Numbered from the stretch's first letter, positions 44,848-58,383 are shown. The stretch: DNA of 64,000 nt from Steinernema hermaphroditum (GCA_030435675.1 CM059622.1:13702001-13766000), one strand, 5' to 3'. Program-made: numbers and translations. Notes: generated from the letters alone by a model not told the origin.

Positions 44848-47487
44848 ATGGATTCTCGATCTGTGCAGATCTACATCGGCTCCGGATATTTCCTTCTGAG
44901 CGCTTCTATTCTGCCTGTCTACCTTTGTATTCTATGGGTAAGCGAAAGATCACGTTCTATGCGTGACAATCATAGGAAAACACATGTGGTTCGGAGACCC
45001 ATTTTTTGCACTAGTCATATTGTGAGAGTGTTGGCAGACAAGCTACATATTTAATTAAATATAGCTGCTGTTTGCCTTGATTCCTCTATGGACCATCTCG
45101 TGCACGGCCAATGTCAGTAAATGAGGCTTTTTGTTCTTCATTAAGCTATTGTATCACAAGAAAAAGAGGAAATATGGATCGAATTGCTAAGATCCATCGA
45201 TCCGTGATCTGTTGGGAACGGCGTCGATATGACACTTTCTTTATGATCAAATAAAGAAAAAATATCGATATGGATAAGGGTGATAGCGGAGGGCCATCTC
45301 CATGGATGGACCACAGATGCTCACGGACGGGCCATGGATGGGCCAATTTCTCTATGGGTGAGTGATTGTCCATGGACCAACCGTGGTCACTCTTATCCAT
45401 ATTTATGTTTCATACCCAGAAAAGTTTTCATAAACGAAACATCGGAAAAACTTGTGTTGTTCGACTCTGTTCCAAAGCAATTATGTCGCCAAACGCCACT
45501 TTAGTACTGCCCTGACATTAAAAAGATAAGCTACTTAACGTTCACTACAAGGTGATCGGAAAGTTCTGCAACGCAAAAAAACAATTTTTCTCAAACAAAA
45601 TCATTTTACTGCCAAAAACGAACAATACTAGGTTATTCAGCACGCTTAATTACACATAAAACGTGAATTTCATTCAAAATGGCCTCCTCTAGCGTCGATG
45701 AATTACGAAAATTAGCACTGCAAAAAATGTTGCAGAACTTTCCGATCACACTGTATAATTAGTTTCAAACTTCGCACGTTCAATTTTTGACTCTACGCGA
45801 CAACTTTGTTGTATGTTTCTGTTTTGTAGTGAACATGCATAAGGCATGTGAACATTTTCACAGTACAGTTAATCATTTGCATTGGCTGCTAGAGAGAGAT
45901 AGTGCAACAACGGCTCCCTTTGATACGAGAAGATTAGATTTATTTATTGTGGGACAAATTTGCTAAATCTTTAAGGAACAGAAATTGTTTTTCCTCATTA
46001 TTACTGTAGAAACCGTATCACTATTGGCTTAATCGGTAGTATATTGTATCTGACTCGTCTTTCTCAATGGAGGTAAACGCCTCGAGATCATTATTGCACG
46101 TTTCATCCACCCTATCCATGTCCAATTTCAATAATTCCAGCCACTCCATAATGGCGATTCGGGCGTTGGCCACGTTAAATCCAAGTAAATCGCATTATTG
46201 CCCCCCACCCAAAATAGTCCAATTTACGGCCAGTCATAAACAGTCAATTAGGATCAATCTCTGGTCGCTTGTTACTTCCTCCAACGTGACTATATCGAAG
46301 TGTTTATTTCAATGTCAAGCCACGACAGGAATAGCAGATTTAACAGTAGATTGTGCATCGTCTACATCGAAACGTTACTATGACGTCGAAAAGTGTTCCA
46401 AGAGGGGTATACAAGGGGTGAAAACTGAACAAATAATCGTCTTTTGTTCAAAAAAAAGAAATAACCCATTTTCACACCCATGTCTTGATATGGAAACGAT
46501 CATAACTGCTCCAAATGGATTCCTTCCAACTCAAAACAAGACCCATCAACAGGTTCTCTCATTCCAGATCTTCCTCACCGAATCGGCCTTCAAAAACAAC
46601 TTCAGCTACCGTATCATGACGGCTATCGGCGTAGCGCAGTGTACCTTAATAACGATCACCGCTATCAACGGCATAATGTTGATCTGCAACAGCCAGTTCA
46701 GTTATCACATCGACAAAGTGAGATTCGTATTGATTCATTTTGCCTAAAGTGTATACTTAGGTGCTCATGGCAATTCTGGAAGGAGCTTTCAACGCCAGCG
46801 TCCTTCTTCTTCTGGTCCTCGCCATCAATAGATTCTACATCTTTTACGCCATTCGATGGATTCCGATGAAAAACGCCAAAATTGTCTTTAACGTAGGTCC
46901 ACACCCATATTATGTCCTCCAAATCTTATTCAGCTCCTGGTAGGGCTGTCCTGGATGGTAGGCCTAGCCTTCACCGTAGTCTTGCTCACCCCCTACGCCG
47001 ACCTCCGTTTCTCCCTGGAAGAGTACGGTAACGTGTTCGTGCCGGCCGATACCGTAGTCAGCACGCTCGTCCTGTTGTGCAGCACGTGCGCCCTGGGGCT
47101 CGCCTTCCTCTTCTACATGGCCACCGTACTCGTCATCGTGCGGCGCCGCTTCACTGTCAAGACGGGGACGGGGACGCGGCTGGCGTCCAGTGAAATTCGT
47201 CTGTTCATCCAGGGCGTCGTCGACTTCCTCTTCGCCATCGCCATCGAGGTCTTCTTCTACTGTGCCCCTAGGACCACCGAGTGGATGGTCGCCATCGAGG
47301 TCGCCTTCGTTCTCTACAACGGCTACTTGAACCCCATCGCCTACATCCTCATCAACAGGTGGGTCACATAAGGTGACACCCTCAACACTTCCTTTCCAGG
47401 CGTGTTCGCAACAGCCTAACCCACACGATGCTGTTCATAAAGAAACGTTCCGTCACGGAACCGTCCCTTTTCCGAAGTAGAACGTGA
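44848..47487 (+). CDS. Seven-helix chemoreceptor-like GPCR, copy 2
   Basis: Exons: 44848-44937, 46568-46717, 46761-46892, 46934-47358 and 47400-47487 (about 294 aa). Lengths of exons 1-4 equal those of copy 1. Proteins from exons 1-3 differ at many sites (for example GSGYFLLSASILPVYLCILW), as does the C-terminal tail, but exon 4 has only about two substitutions before its last few bases. Intron 1 (1630 bp) carries two small transposon-like elements. A polyA signal AATAAA lies near 47511. Confidence 0.78.
45255..45412. mobile_element. Fold-back element in intron 1 of GPCR copy 2
   Basis: AAATATCGATATGGATAAGGGTGA at the left is mirrored by TCACTCTTATCCATATTT at the right. Inside, CCATGGATGGACCAC and GTCCATGGACCAACCGTGG repeat the inversion. 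No coding capacity. Likely a small MITE or palindromic element. Confidence 0.55.
45548..45753. mobile_element. Mariner-type MITE (206 bp) in intron 1 of GPCR copy 2
   Basis: 25-bp inverted ends, CAAGGTGATCGGAAAGTTCT.. and ..AGAACTTTCCGATCACACTG, meet flanking TA on both sides (45546-45547 and 45754-45755). The TA target and end sequence are those of Tc1/mariner elements. Too short for a transposase; a deletion derivative. Confidence 0.85.
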
Positions 47488-47539
47488 GACTTTACTTCGC
47501 AAGGATATGCAATAAACGGATAACAGTGGGACCCGTGAG

Positions 47540-50500
47540 TTAATCGTCGTTTTCGGACGGGGCGGCGACGGGCTTCCTCGAGCCTCGGGTGTGGTACTGA
47601 TGGGTCGTGGCGGGAGCCTTCTGTCGCCTCGGTCGCCGGGTCACGAACTCGTCATCGTCGTCGTCACTCGGGAGGATAAACTCTGTAGTGCTGTTCTGCA
47701 TCTCTGCTTCACTGGGATTGGACGGAGTGGTTCTTTTCGACAACGACTAAAACAAAGAATGTTCAATAGCTACCGGGATTCATTGGACGGGGTGGTACTT
47801 ACGCTCTTGGTTACACCGGACTTAGCAGCGGTCACAGTGCGATTGCTCTCTCGAAGCGGGCGACGTGTCCCCGTCAACTGTAGTCGAACGACTCCAGCCG
47901 CAAGATCCGAAACCGCTTCGGCGGCGTCATCTCGGCCTCCTTTCTTAAAACGTGAATCACCATTCGCACGACGACACAACGCCTACCTCCTGCTCCGCTT
48001 CACCCCTACGGGAACGGGTGGTCCTGACTGGAATCTTCGACGTCGCTGCGCCCTTTTTTGCTCGTCCATTCACCTCTGTTGGAGGCGCAACCTTCTTGGC
48101 TCCTCGGGTGCGAGTCGAGGGTTCTTCGTCGATCGTGGGCAGACTGGCCGCCAGCTCCGTACAGTCCAAAGGGGTCGGCGAAGAGGCCGTGGAGGAATGC
48201 ACCGACGATGTGGTGGTGGTGGGTTCGTCGGAGCGAGACGCGGATACTGTAGCTCGTTGGCGAGTCCGTAAGCCGGCCGCAGCCTTCCGGGCGGGTTGGC
48301 GACGGCGCGTGACGACGGAGGAACGCATTCGCGACTCGAAGTTGCGGAAGAAGGAACGGAGCAGTTTGATCGCCTTCGTCTCGTCTTGGTCCATCTCCTG
48401 AAGCAAAGGAATACGATAACTCTTTTCTGAAACAAATTCCCAAAAAAGCAGCTGTTTCTCGAAATCTCTAGTCCCAAAATTCCTCTATTAACCTAACCTC
48501 TACCCACCTCAAGAATCTCCTTCAGCAGCTCACTCCAGTCACACTTCGAAGCCATTTCCGGCTGGAGACCCTCCATGTTCAGCATGGAAAGAACCCTGGC
48601 GAAGGTGGCGATGTACTTCTCCCCAGGGTTCCTGAACAAGTGATTCAACACCATGCCCATCAACTCAATGTGGACAGAGGGTCCCGTGGGCACCGGCGTA
48701 CTCTGCTTCGAGCCTTTCTTCTTCTTCGCTGTAAGAGGATCGTCGTCGTTCTCATTGGTAAGCTCGACGATCTTGTCGGCGAGGCCATCTGGGTCCACGG
48801 CGGCTCTAGGGGAGCGCGTCTCGGCGTTCTTGATCAACTCGATAGCCTCAAAGAATCCCTCCGAAACGAACACCTTTGACTGGCGATTCTTGGCCGCGTA
48901 GTCCTTCAGGAATTGGCCAATGGTCTGTCGTCTCTCCGACTTTCTGGCATAGGTGTCCGGTCTGGCCCAGAAGATAAGAAGATGACCGAGCGGAATTCGC
49001 CACTCGTCGCACTCTTCGGCCATGATCCACTTCATTAGAGCCTTGGCCACCGCATCCGGGACGCGGGTCTTTTCAAGATGCTAAATCTCGACTTTCAGAC
49101 CATACACATCGAAACATTCCTATCGTACCGGTTCTCCGAGCATCTCAGAGAAGATCTCCGCCAGACTGAGCCTCCTTCCACCGTACTCGAAAAGCCGAAA
49201 GAGGTCGCAGATCTTCTTATAGCTCCACCGCATGATGATGTCGGAAATGCCCTCCACGGCGACCACTTTGTTCTCGGGCAATTCCACTTGGAGCGCCATA
49301 TGCAGGACCGGGAACTTCAGCCTGATCGCCTTGTCGTTATGCATGCACATGACGGCGAAGCATCGTAAGGCGTATCGTCGATCCTCTGCATTTCTGCTGA
49401 CGGCGCCTTTCTCGATCTGAAAGAAGCTCGATCTTGCGATACTCAGATCGTGTCCTAGAACTCACAAAATTCTCATAGATTCCAGAAACGAGTGCGCCTT
49501 CCATTTTGCTAATCCGTCCGGTCCTCATCATAGCGTCGACGATCATAAGACAGTGAGTGAGAGTGGGACCCTGGGCCTCGAGCACAGGAGAAGCTTCCAT
49601 GTCTTCCAGGCCCGGCTGGTAGTTGGGATGACCGTGTTGGGCAAGCGAGATGGTTCCGTCTATGTTGCCGTTTGGACTCGCGTCCCTGGCGATGAGAAGG
49701 GATGTAGCGTCGCACACTTCGGCTATGCCCGACTGAAACGGACGATCGAGGTCTATTCTCTCGAAGCTACTATGCTTACCATGGTATCCACGGGCTTCGG
49801 GTAATGGAAAGCGAACAGATCGCAAACGCATTGGTCTATCAACTTCTTGTAGATTGGCAGCGCCGTAGTCGTGAGCATATAGGAGAGAAGATTACGCCAA
49901 GAGGCTCTGGAAGTGTCCCCTTTTACCCACTCAGGTTCACTTTTTAAACATACGTTCCGACGACGTCCCTCTCCAGCAGCTTCGGGATCTTCAGTAGTTC
50001 CATGATGCTGAAGAGCTTCAAGGGCTCCCTCGACTCTCCTTCGCGCTTGTCGCCAATGAACGAGACGAACCTGAACCCTGAGATGAAAGCGCATCCCGAG
50101 TAAGGAGAGCTTACGTGGTGACGAACTCGCTGAACTGTCTCATCGTGGGCAGGAGCTGATGGCTGACCTCTGTCCACTCGGCGGCGTTCTTCGACGCCCT
50201 CTGACAGTAGATGGCGAAGATCCTCCAGAAGAAGATCATGTGGGCGATTTCTGTCAGTGAGAGTTTGTTGTCCATGATGGATTCGAAGTTATGACGATTG
50301 AGGACCTCCTCTTCGTCCTTGATTAGGAGGGCATAGGACTGCGTGGACGAGATGTCGGGATAGCGAAGAGAGGCGATGTAGAACAGGTGGACCATGACGG
50401 TTTGGCAAAGCTGAAAAGAGGAAATCGTTATGTGTGTGCAAGGGATATGGATAGGGATAGGGATAGGGATAGGGATAGGGATAGGGATAGGGATAGGGAT

Positions 50501-51858
50501 AGGGAGCATCCTTACCTCAGTATGACCCACAATATCCAGATAACTTAGGATATAAAATGGAGTCCTAGCGTAGAGTGAAATGGGAATGTCTTTTCCGAGA
50601 TCTCCGTCCGGGTCAACACCTTCCTTCTGGATCTCACGACAGATTTGAGTCGCCCATGAGGTTATCAACTTGATGGCCACCTCCCGCATCATCACTGCAA
50701 CATCATTGTTGTCATAATGTGCGCATTTACGATTCTGCACCTTCTTCATGATGGCACACAGTCTTCAAGAGCGACATTCGTTCCTCCTTGCTGAAGGCCA
50801 AAATGTGGAGATCTTGGCAAATTCTGGTGAACGCCTCTTTCTGCACATTCCAGTCGGGGTCATTGACGGCGATGAAGACCAGGTCTCGGACTCGATCGCG
50901 CTCCGAGATGAGGAGGCTCTTGATGGCGATGGTACGAACGTCGGCACTTTCGTCTTTGATGCAGCGGATACAAACTGAAATGACCACCATCTAAAGAGCA
51001 CTCCAGCGAGGCCTACTTATATAGGGTTGTACATCCACGAGTTCATGATAATCGCCCCAGATATCTCTGTCTTGGACATGTCCGATGGCCCTGATGGCCT
51101 CTTTCCGGACATTGGGGTACTTGTCCTTGCTCCTCGTCACCAGCACAGAATAGACCTTCGTGAAGGCGTCCAGGGAGATGCATACCGGGTACTCTTCTTC
51201 CTCCTCCTCTTCTTCTATGTTCACATCGGACACCTGGAGCTGCTTGACGATAGGCGCACCCACTGAGGAGACTAGGATTTCACCGGCCAAATAACAGGCG
51301 AGCGCTCTGGAGGCAGAAGACGCGTTGTACTCGTTCTAGAGCAGCTCTTAGACATCGACACCACCGCATTACCCCTACCTTCTTGATGAAATTGACCAGA
51401 AACTCGAGGACATCGCTGTGTGTGGGCTCTTTGTGAACGAGCCCCGTCGCGAACCTGGCAATGACACTCAGCGATCTTAGTCTGCCCACCAAGTAGTGGT
51501 CGTTGTCGATGAGGAAGCTGAGTCGCCTCTCCAGGTCCATCAGCAGAAGCTGCACGAAGCGTCGCCCGGCTCTGTGCTGGAAGGCCCTCGAGTAGATGTC
51601 GGTGATGGAGTTGACCGCATGGATCAGTTCCGACGAGCCCTCGCCCCGGTAGGCGTCCTTCAGCTCGTCGACGATCCTCTGCCGGAACTTCTTGATGACG
51701 GCGTCGGTGAGTTCCTCGTTGAGGTCGAGTTCCGGAACGCCGACGTCCGTCTCGTCGTCGGAGGACTGCGGTTGCGGCTCCTCGTCGCCGTCTTCCGATT
51801 GTGGAAACTCGTCGCAGGAGACGAACTCGTCGGACTGATCTTCTTCGACGCCGGACAT
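47540..51858 (-). CDS. capg-1: Condensin I subunit CAP-G (HEAT-repeat)
   Basis: Minus-strand gene of about 12 exons. The ATG at 51858 directly follows a CGCTTCAG acceptor, so the start is preceded by an intron or trans-splice site. An acidic N-terminus leads to HEAT repeats: DKYPNVRKEAIRAIGHVQD, CIKDESADVRTIAIKSLLIS, DPDWNVQKEAFTRICQDLHI and the CAP-G signature LAFSKEERMSLLKTV. The C-terminal half has SKMEGALVSGIYENF, RRYALRCFAVMCMHNDKA and VEGISDIIMRWSYKKICDLF. The tail is basic and Ser/Thr-rich with an acidic DDDDDEF patch. CAP-G binds the kleisin and DNA in chromosome condensation. Cohesin SA/STAG was considered, but the motif order fits CAP-G better. Confidence 0.78.
50447..50504 (+). repeat. 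(GGGATA)n microsatellite in a CAP-G intron
   Basis: About nine perfect hexamers GGGATA within the intron at about 50412-50515. It is not the nematode telomere repeat TTAGGC. Confidence 0.95.
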
Positions 51859-51859
51859 C

Positions 51860-54800
51860 TGAAGCGAGGAGGGAGGGTTACTGTAGAAGAAGGAGAAGGT
51901 GTTAAGTGCTCCACGGTGATTGAGAGTAAGGTTCACGGATCAGGATGTTCGTAAATGATAATGGGTTTGCAAGGGAAAGATAATGGCTTTTTAAGGGAAA
52001 AAAGGGGCGATGGATCCACCTTTAAATGTGGCTTAATGTTGGAGAAGAACTGGGACTGGAGGCAAATAGGGTTTATGCCCAGAAAATATAAATTTACAAG
52101 TAGTCACAGTTTTAAAATATAGATGAACTCTTATCAAATCAAGCTTCGAGACGAGAACGAGAAATAAACTCGTATGTCAAAAAAAAGACCTATTAGTGTG
52201 CTAAATTTCAGTCAAATCGACGGTGACCATGTTAGACACTTCCTTTTTAAGTTCTGATTACGAAATAGGAGGCTGAATGAATGTAAAAGGAGGTAGAATA
52301 TGTATCAGTCAGCACCTTAGGTAATCTCAAAAAAAATCTATTTTGAAGCCTCGGTCTACAGATTGTCGATGTTGATGAGAGAAAAGGTTTACCAATAGAT
52401 TAACAGCGAAATGAAAAATTACATTTTTTTAAATGTCCTTTGTTCGGATAACGATCCTATTTTGTTCGCCTCCACAAATTAGTGCATTTCGTTTGGCGCG
52501 ACGGCGAAAGTGCATCTGCTCGTCTAGCCTGTAGCTGTCCTTATCAGTGACGATATCTTTCTCTCGCTCATGCAACTCTGCAGTAAACGCTGCATTGAAA
52601 GCGTCTTAGTCATCAGTTCTGATCGATGTTCACTAGCCACAGAAAACATGCGCTTTAAGGATCTGCATGGTGGACCTTAATTACCTTTTCTCAGACCTAT
52701 AAGGAAGAGCTGAACTAGCACGCCTAAATGAACATCCGTGCTACGAAAGATACAATAATGAGTACATCACTTTTTCGGAAATTTCTCGAAGAATCTGTAA
52801 ATAAAAACGTGTCCCTCCCCTAATGAAGTTTATCTAATGACTGATCCACCGAATTACGTTTAGGGGTGGCCTAGGGATGGGATTTTGATACCGAATTTTG
52901 GGCTAGAGATACATAAACGTCGAGAAATAAACGGCACCCACCTGGGTAACCCTCTCGTAACAGCGCGCCGAATAGCGATTACCGTAAAACGATAAACAAA
53001 TCGCGACAAAAAATCAATAAACAGGCGCCTTCCGGTCAATTGGCTCGGCTGGAAATTGGCCACAATCTGGCCATCATGCTTGCACAGTCCACACCACGCA
53101 GCCACCCTTCGCGTTTCGATGGAAACAGAGTGTAGCCGAAGCCAGGTGGCTCTCGGAAAGCGAATATTCGTTTTTGGCGCCAAATGGAGGCGCGCGCGCA
53201 TTTCGCAAGTGATGTGAGCATAAACAAGTCGACCGTCGTGTGTGGCCGTCCGGGATCGATGGTCCTGTTTGGAAAAGCGGTGCAGGGGCGTCGAGGAGAA
53301 TCGATGGAATACGGGTGGTCGTGACCCCGCAATGCCAACAAAGTGTGATCAATTCGAGCGTTAGCCTATCGATCGCGGGCGAGCGGGAGGCCGTCGGGAA
53401 CGCCGTGTGTCCGCTCGGGAAATTGACGCCAAACGGGACTCCCGAAGGGGAAGGGCATGGCAATTGAGCCTAAAAGGGAAGAATGGTGAGGAAGGTCATA
53501 GAAGGGAGGCTATTAAGTCGAGAGGGGAGTCGATCGGAGAGCATTTTAAGGGTGGCGGAAAACAGGCTTTTAGAAAGTGGGTCAATGATAGGGGAATAAA
53601 CAAACGTTTGCTAGGAGACCGTCGGGAACAGCTTTCATTGTGGAGAGACTAAGAACGGATGCTCCGTGGATACGTAGCAGTAGCTTTCGTTCAGTTGAAA
53701 TACAAAAATGTCTTCTTGATCAGGGATACATATCCTTTATTTAGTTGACGAGAGACCGACGGGCAATAGACCGACGCAGAGATGTCGGCTATAGCACCAG
53801 ACCTAGTTATATGGGTAACTAGGCCCTCGCTATCACAAAAGCGTGCACTTTGCAAAACCCTTCTAAACGACTCTCTACATTGAAACGCTCTAATTGTCAT
53901 TATACTTCGAAAGTATTCCCGTAAGTCTCCATCTTTGGCAGACAACGACCCGATTACCAGATGTCGGCCCGTTGGGAGCCACCGCTGAAAAAGAATATTG
54001 CCCCGTTTCTAAGCCTTAAAATTGAGAAGGGGACCAACGCGCCACGTGGCACTGGATTCCATAGCTCTGCTAGTACACAAGTACAAACTAGTGCAAGTTT
54101 CTAGTCAGCGTTTACCACCATTCTTTACCTTGGAGAACCTTGGTTGTTGGTTTACACAGAAACAAAACCTCAATTTACACAAGGAGATGAAAGTAAATTG
54201 GAGATATAGATCCAGCGGAACAGGGCAGGTATGACAACCTTCAGTCACGAAAAAGATTTCCGAAACAAAAGAAACTGGAGGAATGTGTAATTTCAAGTAT
54301 GTAACACAAACAAAAACATTTGCTGTAGGGTCATCGATCACTTTGAGTCGAAAATAGACGTTCACGTGGAGTGATTTTGCTTGCGGGACATACAAACAAA
54401 GAACAAAGGTCATCAAATACAAACAAATCTACCAGTATCGAATTTAATATTCGAGCAGAGATGCCACAGATGATGCCTCTGTGCTACTGCTCTGAGCTGG
54501 AAGGCCAGACATGCCAGAGCTCCGGCTTCGAAAATTCACCGAGTCGGCATCTCTGATTGCGAGAAAATACAGCATTATTCGATTCGCTTCAATTAGCTCT
54601 TTACCACTAGGAAGTCTCGTTCCCTTCAATAAGAGACCAGACTATGGATCAATGGCTAAACTTCCAAATCATACCCAAAAATCAAAGTTTCTACTCCATT
54701 GGTGGATGATCTCTAGCACGCTCAATGTTGCTACGAAAAATTATACAAAACGAAGTTATAGACAAGAAAAGAAGCTCTTATAAGATCATAAGCACAGCTG

Positions 54801-55340
54801 GCACTTGAGTCGGCATCTTTTGGCTTCAACCTCGGCTACTGCCACCATCGCAAGCATTTCACTGTATAAATCTGGGATATACCCCTAGAGATGAACTCAT
54901 TCGTAAAGGGATTTTTTTTTCAAGAAGTGGACAAAGCTCATTATATCCTCATACTCAAATCGTATAGCCGAAATTTATATCCGACGTTGTTCTCTGAGCC
55001 AAAGAAAGAAGAGAAACAGTGACCATGGTGATCTACGTTTCTTTGTATTATGAAATTTTTTGCATGGTGAATGCCATTGATTCAAGAGTCAATTCTGAGC
55101 ATTTTTTCGGTTTTGCCACAATTGAAGGATGACTATGCAAAGTACGTAGACATAAACTACACTGTACTGACAAAGAAGAATTCAAAAAACCAACGTAACC
55201 GCCTCCCATCTCTCCCATGTTGAATTCGCACAATCGGTTCTCGACATGATCGTCCGGGATTGTCGCACGTTCGGCGCCTTCATTCCCGCTTCTCGTTCGG
55301 GAATTGTTTGCCGATTGGCGTTAACCTTTGGTGTTTGCGA
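51860..55340. other. Long intergenic region
   Basis: 3.4 kb with no exon or RNA I can support. 53050-53470 is GC-richer with overlapping open readings on both strands, none with a domain. A hairpin CCTAGTTA..TAACTAGG lies near 53805-53825. Confidence 0.45.
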
Positions 55341-55346
55341 CGGACG

Positions 55347-57535
55347 ATGGCCGGAGCAGCCGCAGCTGATACCATCACGGGCGGAAAAACGCTCGAGCTG
55401 TCCGAATATGATCAGGTTCCTTCTGATTGGGTGTGCTGCATGCGAATATGGTGAATTCAGGCCCGCAAACCCCACAAGCCAATCATCGACGACACCAAAA
55501 TTAAGATCACCACGAGAACGCTGGCCACCGAACTCTCTTGTCCAATCTGCCTCGACCTGCTGACGCAGACGATGACCACAAAAGTGAGTCAGTGAATAGA
55601 CAGTCTATCCTGCTGCTATTCTCCTTGTCAGAGTCGGACTGTCTCGTTTAGGACTGTCTGCATCGCTTCTGCAGCGAGTGCATCACGACGGCGCTCCTCC
55701 GAGGCAACAAGGAGTGTCCGACGTGTCGCAAGAAGCTCGTCTCGAAGCGAGGCCTCAGGCCTGACAAGAACTTTGATGCGCTGATCGCGAAGATCTGGCC
55801 CGACCGCCAGGTTCTCGAACAGATGCAGCAGGTGGCGCAGAAGCGCTTCCAGCAGCAGAGCAACCTCGAGGCCCTGCAGAAGAGTATCGAGGCGGGAATG
55901 AAGGCGCAGGCGGCCAACAGGAGGCAGAGGGTCCAGGGATCGTACGATTACGAAAGTAGGTTGTTTTCTTGTGCATACTCGATCTACTACGTCCCTATTA
56001 TGGCTATTAAGTGATGCTGAATCACAAAATTGGAACAGTGGTGCCTCCTCGGCATCTAGTTCCTCATACCTTAGAAGGCTTCCTTCATTGCCTGTATTAA
56101 TGTGTCAATCCCGATCATGGTCATGAGTGAAATTAGCTTATAGATCAGTTGTAGCTAGAGTCAATAGCTAGATATGATCATCCACAAAAGTGAAGCTCAA
56201 ATTTAGAGAGAAAACGAAAGCCTCGAGGAGAAGAGCAGGAAGAGCCGGACCACGAAAATGGCTCTGCGGATTCGACATCCATCAACGGAACCGACGCCGG
56301 GACGATCTCTTCTGACTCTGACTCGGATTCGGGTAAGTCCCACCCTCCCGCCACACACCTTCTTCCTCCCAGAAGACTCCTCCGACTCGTCGAGTGACTC
56401 TTCCGACAGCTCGTCCTCCTCCGAAGACTCTTCCAACAACTCTCCAGCCGTTGGAAACAACTCCTCGCAGGAGCCTGGCCCTTCCGGCTCCGCTCCTCCG
56501 GTCCTCACACCTCAGATGCCTCTTCTGCCTCCGCTGCCTCCATCGCTCACCCCGCAGAACCATTCGGCCCTGTCCAAAGCGCTCAGCTCCAACAACACAA
56601 CGATAACCCCGGCGCCGGGGTTTTGCGTAGATCGGATGCAGAAGTGGCTGGCCGAGACGCCTAATTCCCCGCTGGTGCCGGCCGAGGATAACATCTCCGA
56701 AGCGAACTCCGACATGTCGGAGGTGCGATTCGACGACCTCGAGTTCGAACTCGCCCCGGCAAAGTCTCTTCTGCGACGCCGAGGAATCCCGAAGCCCCTG
56801 GCGGCGCATAGATTTGTCTCAGCCTCTGCCGACACTACCTGTAAGTCGGACAAATTCTAGTAGGTTACCTCAAAATTTTGGTATAGAAAAAAACATAGGA
56901 GATAGTGAAAGAGAAAGTCAGTGATATAATAAGTGCACCGAGACCATAACCATGTCTAGAAGAAGATCCAATCGTGCGAGACCTCGAGTCCGAGTCAATT
57001 GAGGTTCATGCACGATTTTGACTGTTAGGATAGTTAGATCAGGGCATCAATGGCATTAAAGAGAAGTAGATCAATCAAGCTCATTGGTGAGCTGATGGCT
57101 AGAACTGACCACTCAAATCATACTGTAACTCTCATATCTTAAATCTTCTAATACCGCCTCTATTTCAGTGGAATACGTAAGTGAATATCTCAACAAGCAA
57201 GTCAAGGAAAACGGCTTGAAACCTACAAAAATCGAATATTTCTACGTCATCGTAAGACTGGCACGTCGATCGTGCTGAACCTGACTGAACTGTTTCAGGA
57301 CCAAAACGGCCAAATGCGAAAAATCTTCATGCACGACACACTGATCAAGGCGTTCTCCGTCGCCAAAGGACATCACCTCACCATCTACTTCGACAGCGCC
57401 TCTCCCGACATGACCATGGGCGAGAACCTCTTCTCCCACATCGTCAGCGAAGACAGATCGTCTGTTGGCGGTGAGACGTCCTCCACCACGTCGACGGACC
57501 CGGCCGATGAACCGATGGACACCAGTTCTCAATAA
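55347..57535 (+). CDS. RING1-type Polycomb E3 ubiquitin ligase
   Basis: Seven exons in phase: 55347-55415, 55461-55583, 55652-55955, 56207-56332, 56373-56840, 57169-57251 and 57299-57535. The N-terminus [10 protein letters not shown], then [40 protein letters not shown] and [18 protein letters not shown] are the RING finger and flanks of RING1/RNF2. All zinc ligands are present. A Ser/Asp/Glu and Pro-rich linker of about 200 residues follows. The C-terminal RAWUL fold has EYFYVI and [13 protein letters not shown]. The protein should be the catalytic part of PRC1, ubiquitylating H2A. The C. elegans relative is spat-3. A polyA signal lies near 57558. Confidence 0.92.
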
Positions 57536-57880
57536 TTACTGTTATTTATTCTTTTTAATAAATTTTTAATAGCTTTCGATCCATTCTGAAAAATCAGGGC
57601 CATGTCGGTGTCATCGATGACCCGGAAGCCGTGAAGGGTTGAAAATCGGGATGGATGCTGGGGCGACAGACGACGAGCTGTCGGGCGATACGTGTGAAGC
57701 GGCGATAACAAGGGAAATGATAAATGATAAGAGGGACAAGTTCGAAGTGACCGTAAATGCAGCATTTATTTAATCGCTTCACTCAATTAGAAGGCACAAC
57801 TCCTTCCTCGCTCTGCCATCGAAGAGGTCCCTGGGGACACAATAAGACCCGCATGGGACCCCTCTGCAATCAGCGCGGGA

Positions 57881-58383
57881 AAGGCAGCGGGCGCCGTGAG
57901 CTGGAAAGAGACACTTAAAAACAAGCGCCAAAATAAATTGGAGTGCACTATGTGAAAACAGTAAAAGTTGGGCAATATTGTAATAATTAATAACTTACGC
58001 AATTTGATTGCTGGCGTTGTTCTTGCACGCGCCTTGAACTCCGTGGCAATTGTCATTGGGGTCGTTATAGTATGAAATGTGGGCGATAGCCAGGCGGTAG
58101 TAAGTGATGACTCCGAATGCGTTCCACTGCATATAGCGTAATATTTACTGCGCAGATAAAATTTTGGTTGGGGATAGGAATAACTAAAAAATGGGCTGTT
58201 AGCCACTTTCCTAAAAGTTTGACAAAACGTTACTTCGTTTAGCTGAAGCCAAGAAGAGCGTGGAACTTCATAGTCTCTTGGTGCGCTGGACACCTGATAC
58301 ATTTGCTTTGTTTCACATTTCGCACAAAGGCAGCAAACTCCTCCCACAGCATGTTGTGACTTTTTTGTCCGCTGACTGTGCAA
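57881..58383 (-). CDS. Possible small Cys-containing protein (partial model)
   Basis: Two exons join in phase: one ending ..RSSWLQLNE (donor GTAACG near 58233) and one at about 58130-57999 reading WNAFGVITYYRLAIAHISYY..NCHGVQGACKNN. A final short exon ends at a stop near 57881. The N-terminal exon has CCLCAKC. No start codon or signal peptide is visible and no family is recognised. It may be the 3' end of a gene or a decaying copy. Confidence 0.35.

Noticed and set aside
46067..46567. 167-codon open reading upstream of and in frame with exon 2 of GPCR copy 2
   Set aside because: Exon 2 has a good acceptor (ATTCCAG), matches copy 1 from that point, and the upstream residues show no domain; it is most likely open intron sequence.
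50447..50504. Possible interstitial telomere repeat
   Set aside because: The unit is GGGATA, not the nematode TTAGGC.
52860..53470. Overlapping open readings in a GC-rich intergenic patch
   Set aside because: No family features on either strand and no splice pattern; composition explains them.
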